From positions 1 through 34,007 of the forward strand of contig JANQOW010000093.1 of assembly GCA_028285595.1 (NCBI GenBank): 34,007 bases of DNA, given 5' to 3'. The notes beneath the pieces are model-generated. The model ran no database searches and was not told the DNA's origin. It saw nothing but the letters and a program-made list of their open reading frames with translations. A program made the translations under genes and the position numbers. Within the stretch, counting starts at the first letter, position 1; each line of letters starts with the position of its first letter. This document shows positions 7,274 to 15,085 of the stretch, one piece after another. This DNA comes from Hyphomicrobiales bacterium (GTDB taxonomy: Bacteria > Pseudomonadota > Alphaproteobacteria > Rhizobiales > CAJQND01).

Positions 7274-8692
7274 TCAGTGCGCGATTTGAATGTGACGGAT
7301 GGAGGTGTAGGCATCCAGCGCATAGACCGACATATCGCATCCGGTGCCGGACCCCCGCATGGCCGCCCAAGGCATCTCAGGCGAGGCGATCCCGTGCGTG
7401 TTCACCCAAGTGAAGCCGAAGCGCAGGCGGCTGGCCACATTCATGGCCCGGCCCACATCCTTGGTCCAGATGGACGATGCCAGGCCATAGGGCGAATCGT
7501 TCGCCCACGCCACGGCCTCATCCACATCGGAGAACGGCGTGAGCGTCACCACGGGCCCGAAGATCTCCTGCTGCACGGCCTCATCGGATTGGGAGGTATT
7601 GGCAATCACAGTCGGTTCATAGAAGAAGCCGCTCCCGGCCCCGGCGTTTCCGCCCGTGGTCACCTCGGAGCTGCCGCGGGCCCGGTCCACGAACCCGGCC
7701 ACGCGCTCACGCTGCGCTGCGGAAATGAGCGGGCCCATCTCCACCCCGTCCTCGCGCTGACTGCCCACCTTGATCTCAGACACGGAGCTGGAGATGTCGG
7801 CCACCAACTTGTCGTAGACGGGCTTTGCCGCATAGATCCGGCAGGGTTGGGCACAATCCTGGCCGGCATTGAAGTAGGAGCCACCGCGGATCGTTTCAGT
7901 CACAGCCTCCAGATCCGCATCATCAAAGACGATCACCGGCGCCTTGCCACCCAGCTCAAGGTGCGTATGCCGGATCTTCCGGGAGGCCGCTTCCATGGCC
8001 TTCTTACCGGTAGCGGGGCTGCCCGTAATGGAAATGGCTTCAACGTCGGGGTGGTTGATCAACTGATCGCCGATGGTGGGCCCGCGCCCATGGACCACGT
8101 TCACCACGCCCTTCGGAAAGATGCCCGCCATGATTTCCGCCACACGCAGGGTGGAGAGCGGGGTCAGCTCAGAGGGCTTGATCACCACCGGACAACCGGC
8201 CGCCAGAGCGGGCGCAAGCTTCCAGGACGCCATCATCAGGGGATAGTTCCAGGGCGCGATGGAGGCCACGACCCCAACCGGGTCGCGCCGGATCATGGAC
8301 GTGAAACCTTCCACATATTCCCCGGCCGCCGATCCGGTCATGCATCGCGCGGCACCGGCCATGAAGCGGAACACATCCACACAGAGCGGCATCTCATCGG
8401 CCCGGGCGCTGTCCAGGGGCTTACCGCAGTCAATGCTCTCCAGCTCGCCCAATTCATCGGCGGCCTTTTCGATCTCATCGGCCAATTGCAGCAAAAGCGC
8501 AGAGCGTTCGCCCGGTGTGGTGCGCGACCAACTGTCGAAAGCTTCGTCCGCTGCGCGCGCGGCGGCATCCACCTGCGCCTCGGACGCTTCGGGAATGGTG
8601 ACCACAGCCTCGCCGGTGGCCGGGTCCAGAATGTCGAGAGCTTCGCCTTCGCCGGCGACCAGCTCGCCATTGATCAGAAGTTTGGTTTGCAT
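7274..8692 (-). CDS. NAD(P)-dependent aldehyde dehydrogenase (betaine/trimethylaminobutyraldehyde dehydrogenase type)
   Basis: This 472-residue ALDH-superfamily enzyme has all catalytic landmarks: PWNYP with Asn149, the cofactor lysine in IKPSE (172), ELGGK with the general base Glu246, and the nucleophile Cys280 in FNAGQDC. GQDC, rather than GQVC, is seen in gamma-aminobutyraldehyde and betaine-aldehyde dehydrogenases acting on amino- or trimethylammonium-aldehydes, which suits the operon. It would turn such an aldehyde into the acid (betaine aldehyde to glycine betaine, or 4-trimethylaminobutyraldehyde to gamma-butyrobetaine). I chose the ATG at 8692, 2 bp after the BKACE stop; a TTG two codons earlier overlaps that stop. 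The family is certain and the substrate is inferred from context. Confidence 0.9.
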   Translation of the reverse strand: MQTKLLINGELVAGEGEALDILDPATGEAVVTIPEASEAQVDAAARAADEAFDSWSRTTPGERSALLLQLADEIEKAADELGELESIDCGKPLDSARADEMPLCVDVFRFMAGAARCMTGSAAGEYVEGFTSMIRRDPVGVVASIAPWNYPLMMASWKLAPALAAGCPVVIKPSELTPLSTLRVAEIMAGIFPKGVVNVVHGRGPTIGDQLINHPDVEAISITGSPATGKKAMEAASRKIRHTHLELGGKAPVIVFDDADLEAVTETIRGGSYFNAGQDCAQPCRIYAAKPVYDKLVADISSSVSEIKVGSQREDGVEMGPLISAAQRERVAGFVDRARGSSEVTTGGNAGAGSGFFYEPTVIANTSQSDEAVQQEIFGPVVTLTPFSDVDEAVAWANDSPYGLASSIWTKDVGRAMNVASRLRFGFTWVNTHGIASPEMPWAAMRGSGTGCDMSVYALDAYTSIRHIQIAH

Positions 8693-8694
8693 GA

Positions 8695-9624
8695 TCAAAA
8701 ACCCACCATATCGCCGCCCTTAAGGGCCAGGCGTTCACGTGCTTCATCGGGAGTGGCAATGGTGTAGGAAAGATCTTCCAGGATGCGTTTGATCTTGGTG
8801 ACCTGTTCCGCATTGCTTTTGGCAAGCTCGCCCTTGCCGATGTAAAGGCTGTCTTCCAGCCCCACCCGCACATTGCCGCCCATCATGCCGGCCTGGGTGG
8901 CAAACGGCATTTGATTGCGGCCGGCGGCCAGAACTGACCATTCGTAACTGTCGCCGAACAGCTTCTGGGCAATCGTGTGCATGTGCATCAGATTGTCCAT
9001 ATCCGCGCCCACACCACCCAGGATGCCGTAGATCATCTGGATGAAGAAGGGAGGTTTCACCAGGCCTTTGTCCACGAACCAGGCCAGATTGTAGAGGTGG
9101 CCGAGATCGTAGCACTCGAACTCAAACTTGGTGCCGTGAGTCTCCCCCAGCTCGCGCAGCACATACTCAATGCTTTTGAACGTGTTGGGAAAGATGAAGT
9201 CCTTGGTCATTTCCAGGAACTCCGGCTCCCAGTCGTGCTTCCATTCTGAGTGCTTCTCCAAAAGCGGGAAGATGCCGAAATTCATGGAGCCCATGTTGAG
9301 AGACGCCATCTCCGGCTTGGCCGTGGTTGCCGCAGCCAGGCGCTCATCGATGGTCATGCCCAAGCCGCCGCCGGTGGAGATGTTCACCACCGCATTTGTG
9401 GACTGCTTGATGACGGGCAGAAACTGCATGAAGGTTTCCGGCCGCGGGTCCGGCTTGCCGGTCTCCGGGTCGCGGGCATGGAGATGGATGATGGAAGCAC
9501 CCGCCTCCGCCGCTTCGATGGCCGCTGTGGCGATTTCCTGGGGCGTGATGGGCAGATAGGGCGACATGGTGGGCGTGTGGATACCCCCCGTGGCCGCACA
9601 GGTGATGATGACAGATTTTGCCAT
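8695..9624 (-). CDS. Beta-keto acid cleavage enzyme (BKACE, DUF849), probable 3-dehydrocarnitine cleavage
   Basis: BKACE enzymes are zinc-dependent TIM barrels that condense a beta-keto acid with acetyl-CoA and split off acetoacetate, leaving a new CoA thioester. The family motif [14 protein letters not shown] begins at residue 47; His47 and His49 bind zinc. Other typical segments are [29 protein letters not shown] and [11 protein letters not shown]. The length of 309 residues is normal. Placed between an SDR and an aldehyde dehydrogenase, and close to a carnitine dehydrogenase-like gene, the most likely substrate is 3-dehydrocarnitine, giving betainyl-CoA and acetoacetate as in Pseudomonas CdhC. 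No betainyl-CoA thioesterase is recognised in the operon. It starts 3 bp after the SDR stop. Confidence 0.88.
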   Translation of the reverse strand: MAKSVIITCAATGGIHTPTMSPYLPITPQEIATAAIEAAEAGASIIHLHARDPETGKPDPRPETFMQFLPVIKQSTNAVVNISTGGGLGMTIDERLAAATTAKPEMASLNMGSMNFGIFPLLEKHSEWKHDWEPEFLEMTKDFIFPNTFKSIEYVLRELGETHGTKFEFECYDLGHLYNLAWFVDKGLVKPPFFIQMIYGILGGVGADMDNLMHMHTIAQKLFGDSYEWSVLAAGRNQMPFATQAGMMGGNVRVGLEDSLYIGKGELAKSNAEQVTKIKRILEDLSYTIATPDEARERLALKGGDMVGF

Positions 9625-9627
9625 GGC

Positions 9628-10383
9628 TCAAAGCCTCATTTGCTGAACTTGGGCGGAGAGACCGCCATCGATCACCCAGAGCTGGCCAGACGCATAGCGC
9701 GCCTCGTCCGACGCCAGCCAGTTGACCAGGTTGGCGATATCCTCCGGCGTGCCATAGGTGCGCATGGGGTGAACATCGCGCACCGCTTGCTTGAGGGTTT
9801 CGATGTTGCCCGCATCCTGAAAGAAGCTCTGCAACATGGGGGTGTCCACATATCCCGGGCAGATGGCGTTGACCCGGATGCCCTCCGGCCCGTGGTCGCA
9901 GGCCATAGCTCGTGTCAGGGCATGGACTGCCCCTTTCGTGGCGCAATAGGCAGCGAGCTCAGGGTCGGCGATGTACCCGTCATAGGAGCCGAAATTGATG
10001 ACGCTAGCCCCATCTGACTTGCGCAGGAGCGGCAGTGCATATTTGGAGGTGAGGAACATGCCGGTCACGTTGATGGCGAAGATCCGGTTCCAGTCCTCCA
10101 GAGAGGTGTCCTCAATGGTCTTCTCAATCTCGATCGCCGCCGCATTCACCAGAATATCCAGCTTGTCCCACCGGTCCGCCAGATCGGAGAAGGCGCCTTT
10201 GACCATCTCTTCGCTGGTGACGTCATAGGCCAGGTAGGACACACCCTCCGGCAGCGCACCATTACCGGCAATATCGGCCGCAATAACCTCCGCGCCTTCC
10301 TTGGCGAACCGGGCGCAGATGGCCGCGCCGATCCCGCCCATGCCGCCGGTGACAAAGGCTGTCTTTCCGTTGAGCTGTCCCAT
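9628..10383 (-). CDS. Short-chain dehydrogenase/reductase (SDR)
   Basis: This classical SDR of 251 residues has the cofactor motif TGGMGGIG at 12-19, NAAA at 80-83 (variant of NNAG), and the catalytic triad Ser133, Tyr146 and Lys150 with the usual YxxxK spacing. An acidic residue (AAD, Asp37) after the second strand suggests NAD rather than NADP. PGYVDTPM and the C-terminal IDGG are also typical. In the operon it could oxidise a hydroxyl of the quaternary ammonium substrate or handle the acetoacetate released by BKACE; the sequence does not decide. Its ATG overlaps the stop codon of the Rieske gene by one base (TGATG), a sign of translational coupling. Confidence 0.88.
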   Translation of the reverse strand: MGQLNGKTAFVTGGMGGIGAAICARFAKEGAEVIAADIAGNGALPEGVSYLAYDVTSEEMVKGAFSDLADRWDKLDILVNAAAIEIEKTIEDTSLEDWNRIFAINVTGMFLTSKYALPLLRKSDGASVINFGSYDGYIADPELAAYCATKGAVHALTRAMACDHGPEGIRVNAICPGYVDTPMLQSFFQDAGNIETLKQAVRDVHPMRTYGTPEDIANLVNWLASDEARYASGQLWVIDGGLSAQVQQMRL

Positions 10384-11525
10384 CAGTCGGAAGCCGCTTG
10401 CTCATAAGCATCCAGCACCAGCCCGTGGAAATGATGCACGGCGTGCTCCGACTTGCCCGACCCATGGGGGTCGTGCACGATCCGGCCCTGCTGGAATGCG
10501 GGCGTGGTCATGCCGCGCTGAACGCTCTCCACCAGCGCGATGTCTTCAGCCTGCAGAACGTCATCCACATAGCGGATAGCCTCAACCTCGGCCTCATTGG
10601 GCTCTGCGGTTTCCAGGAAGAAATCGTAGGTCTCATAGGTGAGATCCGGCCCGGCGGGGATGATGTTCATGATGATCATGTTGCCCCGGCCCGGATAGCG
10701 CATCAGGCACGTGTTGGGCCACAGCCACCACACTGCGTGATCTTTGACGCTCGCATCTTCCACCGAGTACGCCGAGTTCGCCGTCTTGCCCGCTTCGGCC
10801 ATGTGGCTGGAATAGATCCCGTGGGTGGTCACCTTGTAGGTGTCCATATCCACCAAGGTGCAGAAGTCCTTATGAGCCGTGGGGCAGTGGTAGCACTCCA
10901 GGAAATTGTCCACCACGTTCTTCCAGTTCGATTTGATCTCATAGGTCAGCCGGTGGGCAAAGGTGAGATTCTCCACATCCGGCGCCCACTGCATGATCTC
11001 TTCGGCGAGCGCACCGGATTGTTCGGCGAGCGGTGCGGCCTCGGGGTCCAGATTGACAAAAATGAAGCCGCAAAACTCTTCAACCTGCACCGCATCCAGG
11101 CACACGTCCTGCACCTTGAAGTCCTTCAGATTGTCGGTCTCCGGGGCCCGGCGCAGCTGGCCGGTGAGATCATAGGTCCACGCATGGTAGGGGCACATGA
11201 TCTTGGTGGTCCGCCCCTCGCCTTGCAGCAGCTCATGAGCCCGGTGTTTGCACACATTGTAAAAGGCCCTTAGGGCTCCTTCCCGGTCGCGTACAACACA
11301 AATCGGCTGGCCGGCCACATCAATGGTGACGTAGGCCCCCTCCTCGCGCAGCTTCTCCGCATGGCAGACCCACTGCCAGGTGCGCCGGAAGATGGCGCCG
11401 CGCTCAAACTCGCTCCATTGCTGCTCGGTATAGGCTTCTGCACGTAGGGAATAGGACTTGGCCGGATCAGCATCAAACCCTTTGCGGATTCTGGCAAAGT
11501 CATCAGGCGATGGTCTGGCATTCAT
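10383..11525 (-). CDS. Rieske non-heme iron oxygenase, quaternary-amine oxygenase type (GbcA/CntA-like)
   Basis: This is a 380-residue oxygenase alpha subunit. The Rieske [2Fe-2S] ligands are Cys92/His94 (CKH) and Cys111/His114 (CPYH). The mononuclear iron ligands are His213 and His218 in ECYHCPTAH and probably Asp328 in QAEDIALVE. Glu210 stands three residues before His213, where most ring-hydroxylating oxygenases have the bridging aspartate. Glutamate here is known from carnitine oxygenase CntA, with identical spacing (E205/H208/H213/D323), and from related glycine-betaine oxygenases. The enzyme therefore probably attacks a trimethylammonium compound, releasing formaldehyde or trimethylamine. 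A reductase partner (GbcB/CntB type) is not next to it. AGGAG lies 10 bp before the ATG, and the gap to betC is 13 bp. Confidence 0.9.
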   Translation of the reverse strand: MNARPSPDDFARIRKGFDADPAKSYSLRAEAYTEQQWSEFERGAIFRRTWQWVCHAEKLREEGAYVTIDVAGQPICVVRDREGALRAFYNVCKHRAHELLQGEGRTTKIMCPYHAWTYDLTGQLRRAPETDNLKDFKVQDVCLDAVQVEEFCGFIFVNLDPEAAPLAEQSGALAEEIMQWAPDVENLTFAHRLTYEIKSNWKNVVDNFLECYHCPTAHKDFCTLVDMDTYKVTTHGIYSSHMAEAGKTANSAYSVEDASVKDHAVWWLWPNTCLMRYPGRGNMIIMNIIPAGPDLTYETYDFFLETAEPNEAEVEAIRYVDDVLQAEDIALVESVQRGMTTPAFQQGRIVHDPHGSGKSEHAVHHFHGLVLDAYEQAASD

Positions 11526-11538
11526 CTGAAGATGCTCC

Positions 11539-13068
11539 TTATTCAGGCAATGGAGGGAAACGGGTTTTGGCCGCTGCTACGGTCCAGTCCATGTGGTTGC
11601 GCACATATTCCTGAGCCGCATCGCGGGGCGGGTTGTAGTCCCAGGAGGTGAGCGCGCCGGCCTCCATGGCCGCATGCACTGCTCGTCTTTGCTTCTGGGT
11701 GGCGATCACGTCCTGGCGAATGGCTTCACTGTCCCAGCGTTCGGCCACCTCTGCGGCGAACGCGGCTGCCGCATCCGCGTAGGCGGGATCGGATACCAAG
11801 TTGACCTTCTCGTCGGGATCCCTGGAAAGGTCGAAGAGCTGAGGCGGATCCGGATCGCAATGTATATACTTAAGCGACCCCCGGCGGATCATGAACACAG
11901 GGTGAGAAGTCATCTCCGCGCAATACTCGCCGATAGCCTCATCCGCCTCATCTTCACCGCCTGAGGCAAGCGGCAGAAGCGAGCGGCCATCGATCGGCTG
12001 ACCCAAGGCCGGCTTGTCCGCACCGTCACTTGCGGCAATGTCGAGCATGGTGGGCAGAATGTCCACCAGCGAACAGGCGTTGGGTACCTGGCCGTTGGCG
12101 ACGCCCGGCCCCGCCATAATCAATGGCACTCGGGCAGAATGCTCAAAGAAGCTCATCTTGTACCAAAGCCCGCGCTCGCCCAGCATGTCGCCATGGTCGG
12201 CAGTGACGATGACGATCGTGTTGTCCAGAAGTTCGGCCTCTTCCAGGGTGGTCACCAGCTCGCCCACCTTGCTGTCGAAGTAGGAGGTGTTGGCATAGTA
12301 GGCGTGGCGCGCGTTGCGCACCTCATCATCGCTGACCTCAACGGTGCTGGCCTCGATACCGTCCATCAGCCGCTGTGAGAACGGATCCTGCTGGGAGCGT
12401 TCCAGGGTGAATTTCGGCATGTCGATCTCGGAGGCCTGATAGAGGTTCCACCATTCAGGCCGCGCCACATAAGGGTCGTGCGGATGAATGAAACTCGCCA
12501 CCATGCAGAAGGGGGTTGCCCGGTCGCGCGCATAGTCGAAGATCTGCCGCTTGGCGGCAAAGGCCACCTCTTCATCATAATCGATCTGGAACGTGGTGGC
12601 CGCCGTGCCGGCTTCGCGCACCGAATCCATGTTGTGGTACCACTTGTCGATGCGCTCGTCCGGCAGCTCCCAATCAGGCGTCCAGGCATAGTCCGACGGA
12701 TAGATGTCGGTGGTCACCCGCGCCTCAAATCCATGCAACTGGTCCGGTCCCACAAAGTGCATCTTGCCGGAGAGGCACGTGCGATAGCCCATGGAGCGCA
12801 GATAGTGGGCGAAGGTGGGAATGGCAGCAGGGAATTCGCTGGCATTGTCATAGGCCGCAATGCGCGAAACCAGTTGCCCGGACATGAAGCTGAAGCGTGA
12901 AGGCGCACACAGCGGCGCGTTGCAATAGGCCGCATCAAACCGCGCGCCGCGGGCCGCCAGCCCATCCATGTGAGGCGTCTTCACCAAAGGGTGCCCGTAA
13001 GCGCCGGTGAATTGTGGAGCAAGCTGATCTGCCATGATCAGAACGATGTTGGGGGTGCTTTTTGCCAT
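11539..13068 (-). CDS. betC: Choline-sulfatase BetC
   Basis: This 509-residue sulfatase hydrolyses choline-O-sulfate to choline and sulfate, probably in the cytoplasm since there is no signal peptide. Cys54 in CAPSR is the residue converted to formylglycine. Metal-binding segments are MADQ near residue 14 and ADHGDMLGERGLWYK. Stretches such as SGKMHFVGPDQLHGFE, TTDIYP and WYHNM closely follow rhizobial BetC, and the C-terminal extension ending in YVRNHMDW is the choline-sulfatase-specific tail. It is the first gene of the six-gene operon and diverges from a GbdR/CdhR-type regulator. A formylglycine-generating enzyme is needed for activity and is not in this window. Confidence 0.9.
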   Translation of the reverse strand: MAKSTPNIVLIMADQLAPQFTGAYGHPLVKTPHMDGLAARGARFDAAYCNAPLCAPSRFSFMSGQLVSRIAAYDNASEFPAAIPTFAHYLRSMGYRTCLSGKMHFVGPDQLHGFEARVTTDIYPSDYAWTPDWELPDERIDKWYHNMDSVREAGTAATTFQIDYDEEVAFAAKRQIFDYARDRATPFCMVASFIHPHDPYVARPEWWNLYQASEIDMPKFTLERSQQDPFSQRLMDGIEASTVEVSDDEVRNARHAYYANTSYFDSKVGELVTTLEEAELLDNTIVIVTADHGDMLGERGLWYKMSFFEHSARVPLIMAGPGVANGQVPNACSLVDILPTMLDIAASDGADKPALGQPIDGRSLLPLASGGEDEADEAIGEYCAEMTSHPVFMIRRGSLKYIHCDPDPPQLFDLSRDPDEKVNLVSDPAYADAAAAFAAEVAERWDSEAIRQDVIATQKQRRAVHAAMEAGALTSWDYNPPRDAAQEYVRNHMDWTVAAAKTRFPPLPE

Positions 13069-13143
13069 GACCTGCCCGAAAAAAAGGTTATGCCCGGTGA
13101 CGAAGCGTTGCGCACGCTAGCAGTTTATGGCACTCAGAACGTG

Positions 13144-13177
13144 ATATTATTCGCCACAAATACAACATTATTCGGCA
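13144..13177 (+). promoter_or_regulatory. 21-bp-period direct repeat, candidate operator of the AraC-type regulator
   Basis: ATATTATTCGCCA at 13144-13156 recurs as ACATTATTCGGCA at 13165-13177, 11 of 13 bases identical, with a period of exactly 21 bp (two helical turns). AraC-family proteins commonly bind such direct repeats. The second copy ends one base before the start codon at 13179, and the 110-bp region serves the divergent betC operon as well. It is a likely site for autoregulation and operon control. Confidence 0.55.
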
Positions 13178-13178
13178 A

Positions 13179-14231
13179 ATGAACGATCACGCATCTGAGT
13201 CCCGCCCCTGCACCCTCGGCCTCTTCCTCCTGCCCGGGTTCAACAGCCTGGCGCTGCATGCCTTCGCTGATCCCTTTAGAGCCGCCAATTATCTGGTAGG
13301 CACCACGCTTTACGAATGGCACTACCTGACCGTGGACGATGAGCCGGTCGTTGCCAGCAACGGCCTGGAGATCACCGGCGCCAGGCCGTTTGACACCCTC
13401 GGCGTGGAGCTGGATTTTCTGGTGATCAACGCAAGCTGGGCGCCGGAGCAATCTCGTGTGCCGCGCCTGCAAAACTGGTTTCGGCGTCTTGCGCGGATGG
13501 GCACGGTCATGTGCGGCATCGACACCGGCGCGTTTGTCTTGGCCTATGCCGGCCTGATGACCGGCTACAAAGCCGCCGTTCACTACGAGCACATCGCCGC
13601 GTTCCGGGAGCTCTTTCCCGAATGCGGCATGGATGAGGACATGTTCGTGTTCGACCGCGACCGGCTGACCTGCTGCGGAGGTCTGGCCGCCGCTGACATG
13701 GCGCTGGAGATCATCCGGCTGCAGCAGGGGATTGATCTCGCCAATGCCGCCAGCCGCTACATCTTTCACGAACGTCTGCGGCCAGGCTCCGAAGGCCAAC
13801 TGCCCTCCACCCGCGAGCCGGTGGGACACGCAGCCCCTGAGCGCTTACGCGATGCCATCATTTTGATGGAGCGCAATCTGGAACAACCCTTGCGCCTGCC
13901 GGAGATCGCCGAAACCCTCGGCGTCTCTCAACGCCAGCTTGAGCGGCTCTTCCAGAAATATACCGGCGTCTCTCCGGTGCGATACTACGTGGATGTGCGC
14001 CTCGACCGGGCCCGCGGTCTGATCACCCAGACCGAGTTACCGATTGTGGATGTGGCAACGGGCTGCGGCTTCGGCGGCGCAGTGCAGTTTGCCCGGGCCT
14101 ATAAGCAGCGCTTTGGCATAGCGCCAAGCGTTGATCGCACCGAGGGCCGCGTGCCGTTCCAATTCCGCTCATTCCCGAGCCACGCAGGGGTCGGCGCCCC
14201 GGCGGCCCGCGCTCAAGATCAAAAGCCGTAA
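13179..14231 (+). CDS. GATase1-like AraC-family transcriptional regulator (GbdR/CdhR type)
   Basis: This 350-residue regulator has an N-terminal DJ-1/PfpI (class I glutamine amidotransferase-like) sensor domain at about residues 12-185, with the elbow MCGIDTGAF around Cys112. A C-terminal AraC double helix-turn-helix domain spans about 220-320 (LPEIAETLGVSQRQLERLF and VATGCGFGGAVQFARAYKQRFG). This layout is that of GbdR (glycine betaine), CdhR (carnitine) and ArgR-like activators. Divergent placement from the betC-Rieske-BKACE-carnitine dehydrogenase operon strongly suggests it activates that operon in response to a quaternary ammonium ligand. The ATG has no ribosome-binding site, because the upstream bases are occupied by the direct repeat; the message may be leaderless. 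The 3' end overlaps the convergent amidohydrolase by 13 bp. Confidence 0.9.
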   Translation: MNDHASESRPCTLGLFLLPGFNSLALHAFADPFRAANYLVGTTLYEWHYLTVDDEPVVASNGLEITGARPFDTLGVELDFLVINASWAPEQSRVPRLQNWFRRLARMGTVMCGIDTGAFVLAYAGLMTGYKAAVHYEHIAAFRELFPECGMDEDMFVFDRDRLTCCGGLAAADMALEIIRLQQGIDLANAASRYIFHERLRPGSEGQLPSTREPVGHAAPERLRDAIILMERNLEQPLRLPEIAETLGVSQRQLERLFQKYTGVSPVRYYVDVRLDRARGLITQTELPIVDVATGCGFGGAVQFARAYKQRFGIAPSVDRTEGRVPFQFRSFPSHAGVGAPAARAQDQKP

Positions 14232-15085
14232 AGCTTGGCGGGATTGTCGACCAGAATGGCCTGCCTCAGCGCCTCCTCGGATGCGTAGTCCTGAAGGGCA
14301 TCGAGAAGGTCACCGTCATTGGGCATCACCTCATAAAGCGCCGGATGGGGCCAATCGGTGCCCCAGACCATGTGCTCCGGCGCCGCCTCGATCAGAGCGC
14401 GTGCAAATGGGATCGCGTCCTGATACTTCGGAGAGCTCTTGGAAATACGGTAATTGCCGGAGAGCTTGATCCAACACAGCCCCTCGCGCACCAACTCCAG
14501 CAAGGCCTGAAACCCGGGATGATCAAGGCCCTTCTCAACGCTCATGTGGCCCATATGGTCGACCACAACGGGCACAGGGAGCGTGCGGATGCGCGGTGCC
14601 AGTTCCACCATGTCGCTGGCATCCAGCAATAGCTGGATATGCCAGCCCATGGCGGCAACCCTTTCTGCCAACGGTTCGAGCGCCTGCAACCCGACGCCAC
14701 CGCCGAAGAGTACATTCAACCTGAGGCCCCTCATTCCGCCATCGTTGAGGCGCTCCAGCTCACCATCACTGACCGTCTCATCCACCACCGCAATACCGCG
14801 GCAGTTGTCCCCATAGGCGGCAATCGCGTCCAAGGTCACCTGATTGTCCGTCCCATGCACGGAGGGCTGAACGATCACGGCCCGCTCAATACCCAATACG
14901 GAATGAAGATGTTTATAGGCACCTAGCAACGCATCGGGCGGGGTATAAGAGCGCTCCGCCACATAAGGATATCGCTCGGGTGGTCCGATCACATGGGCAT
15001 GGCAGTCGGTCGCGCCCTCCGGCACGGTGAACTTCGGCGCCCGTGGCTCAGGGTCTGGCCCGAGACAGTCTCTGATCTCCGTCAT
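14219..15085 (-). CDS. Amidohydrolase-2 family metal-dependent hydrolase (LigI/lactonase-like)
   Basis: This 288-residue TIM-barrel hydrolase is of the COG3618 type. DCHAHVIGP near residue 27 supplies the first metal or substrate histidines, VVDHMGHMS the barrel histidine, and VWGTDWPHP the catalytic aspartate; NPAKLYGF closes the family pattern. Characterised relatives include 2-pyrone-4,6-dicarboxylate lactonase (LigI) and sugar lactonases, so lactone or enol-ester hydrolysis in ring-cleavage or sugar-acid catabolism is plausible. Its ATG overlaps the stop of the upstream aminotransferase by 4 bp (ATGA), so the two are cotranscribed. It ends inside the 3' end of the regulator on the other strand. 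The substrate is not determinable from sequence. Confidence 0.85.
   Translation of the reverse strand: MTEIRDCLGPDPEPRAPKFTVPEGATDCHAHVIGPPERYPYVAERSYTPPDALLGAYKHLHSVLGIERAVIVQPSVHGTDNQVTLDAIAAYGDNCRGIAVVDETVSDGELERLNDGGMRGLRLNVLFGGGVGLQALEPLAERVAAMGWHIQLLLDASDMVELAPRIRTLPVPVVVDHMGHMSVEKGLDHPGFQALLELVREGLCWIKLSGNYRISKSSPKYQDAIPFARALIEAAPEHMVWGTDWPHPALYEVMPNDGDLLDALQDYASEEALRQAILVDNPAKLYGF

Noticed and set aside
7199-8767. Long plus-strand reading frame (522 codons) opposite the aldehyde dehydrogenase
   Set aside because: Shadow frame. The minus strand has all ALDH catalytic motifs over the same bases, and the plus-strand product is His/Arg/Gly-rich without recognisable domains.
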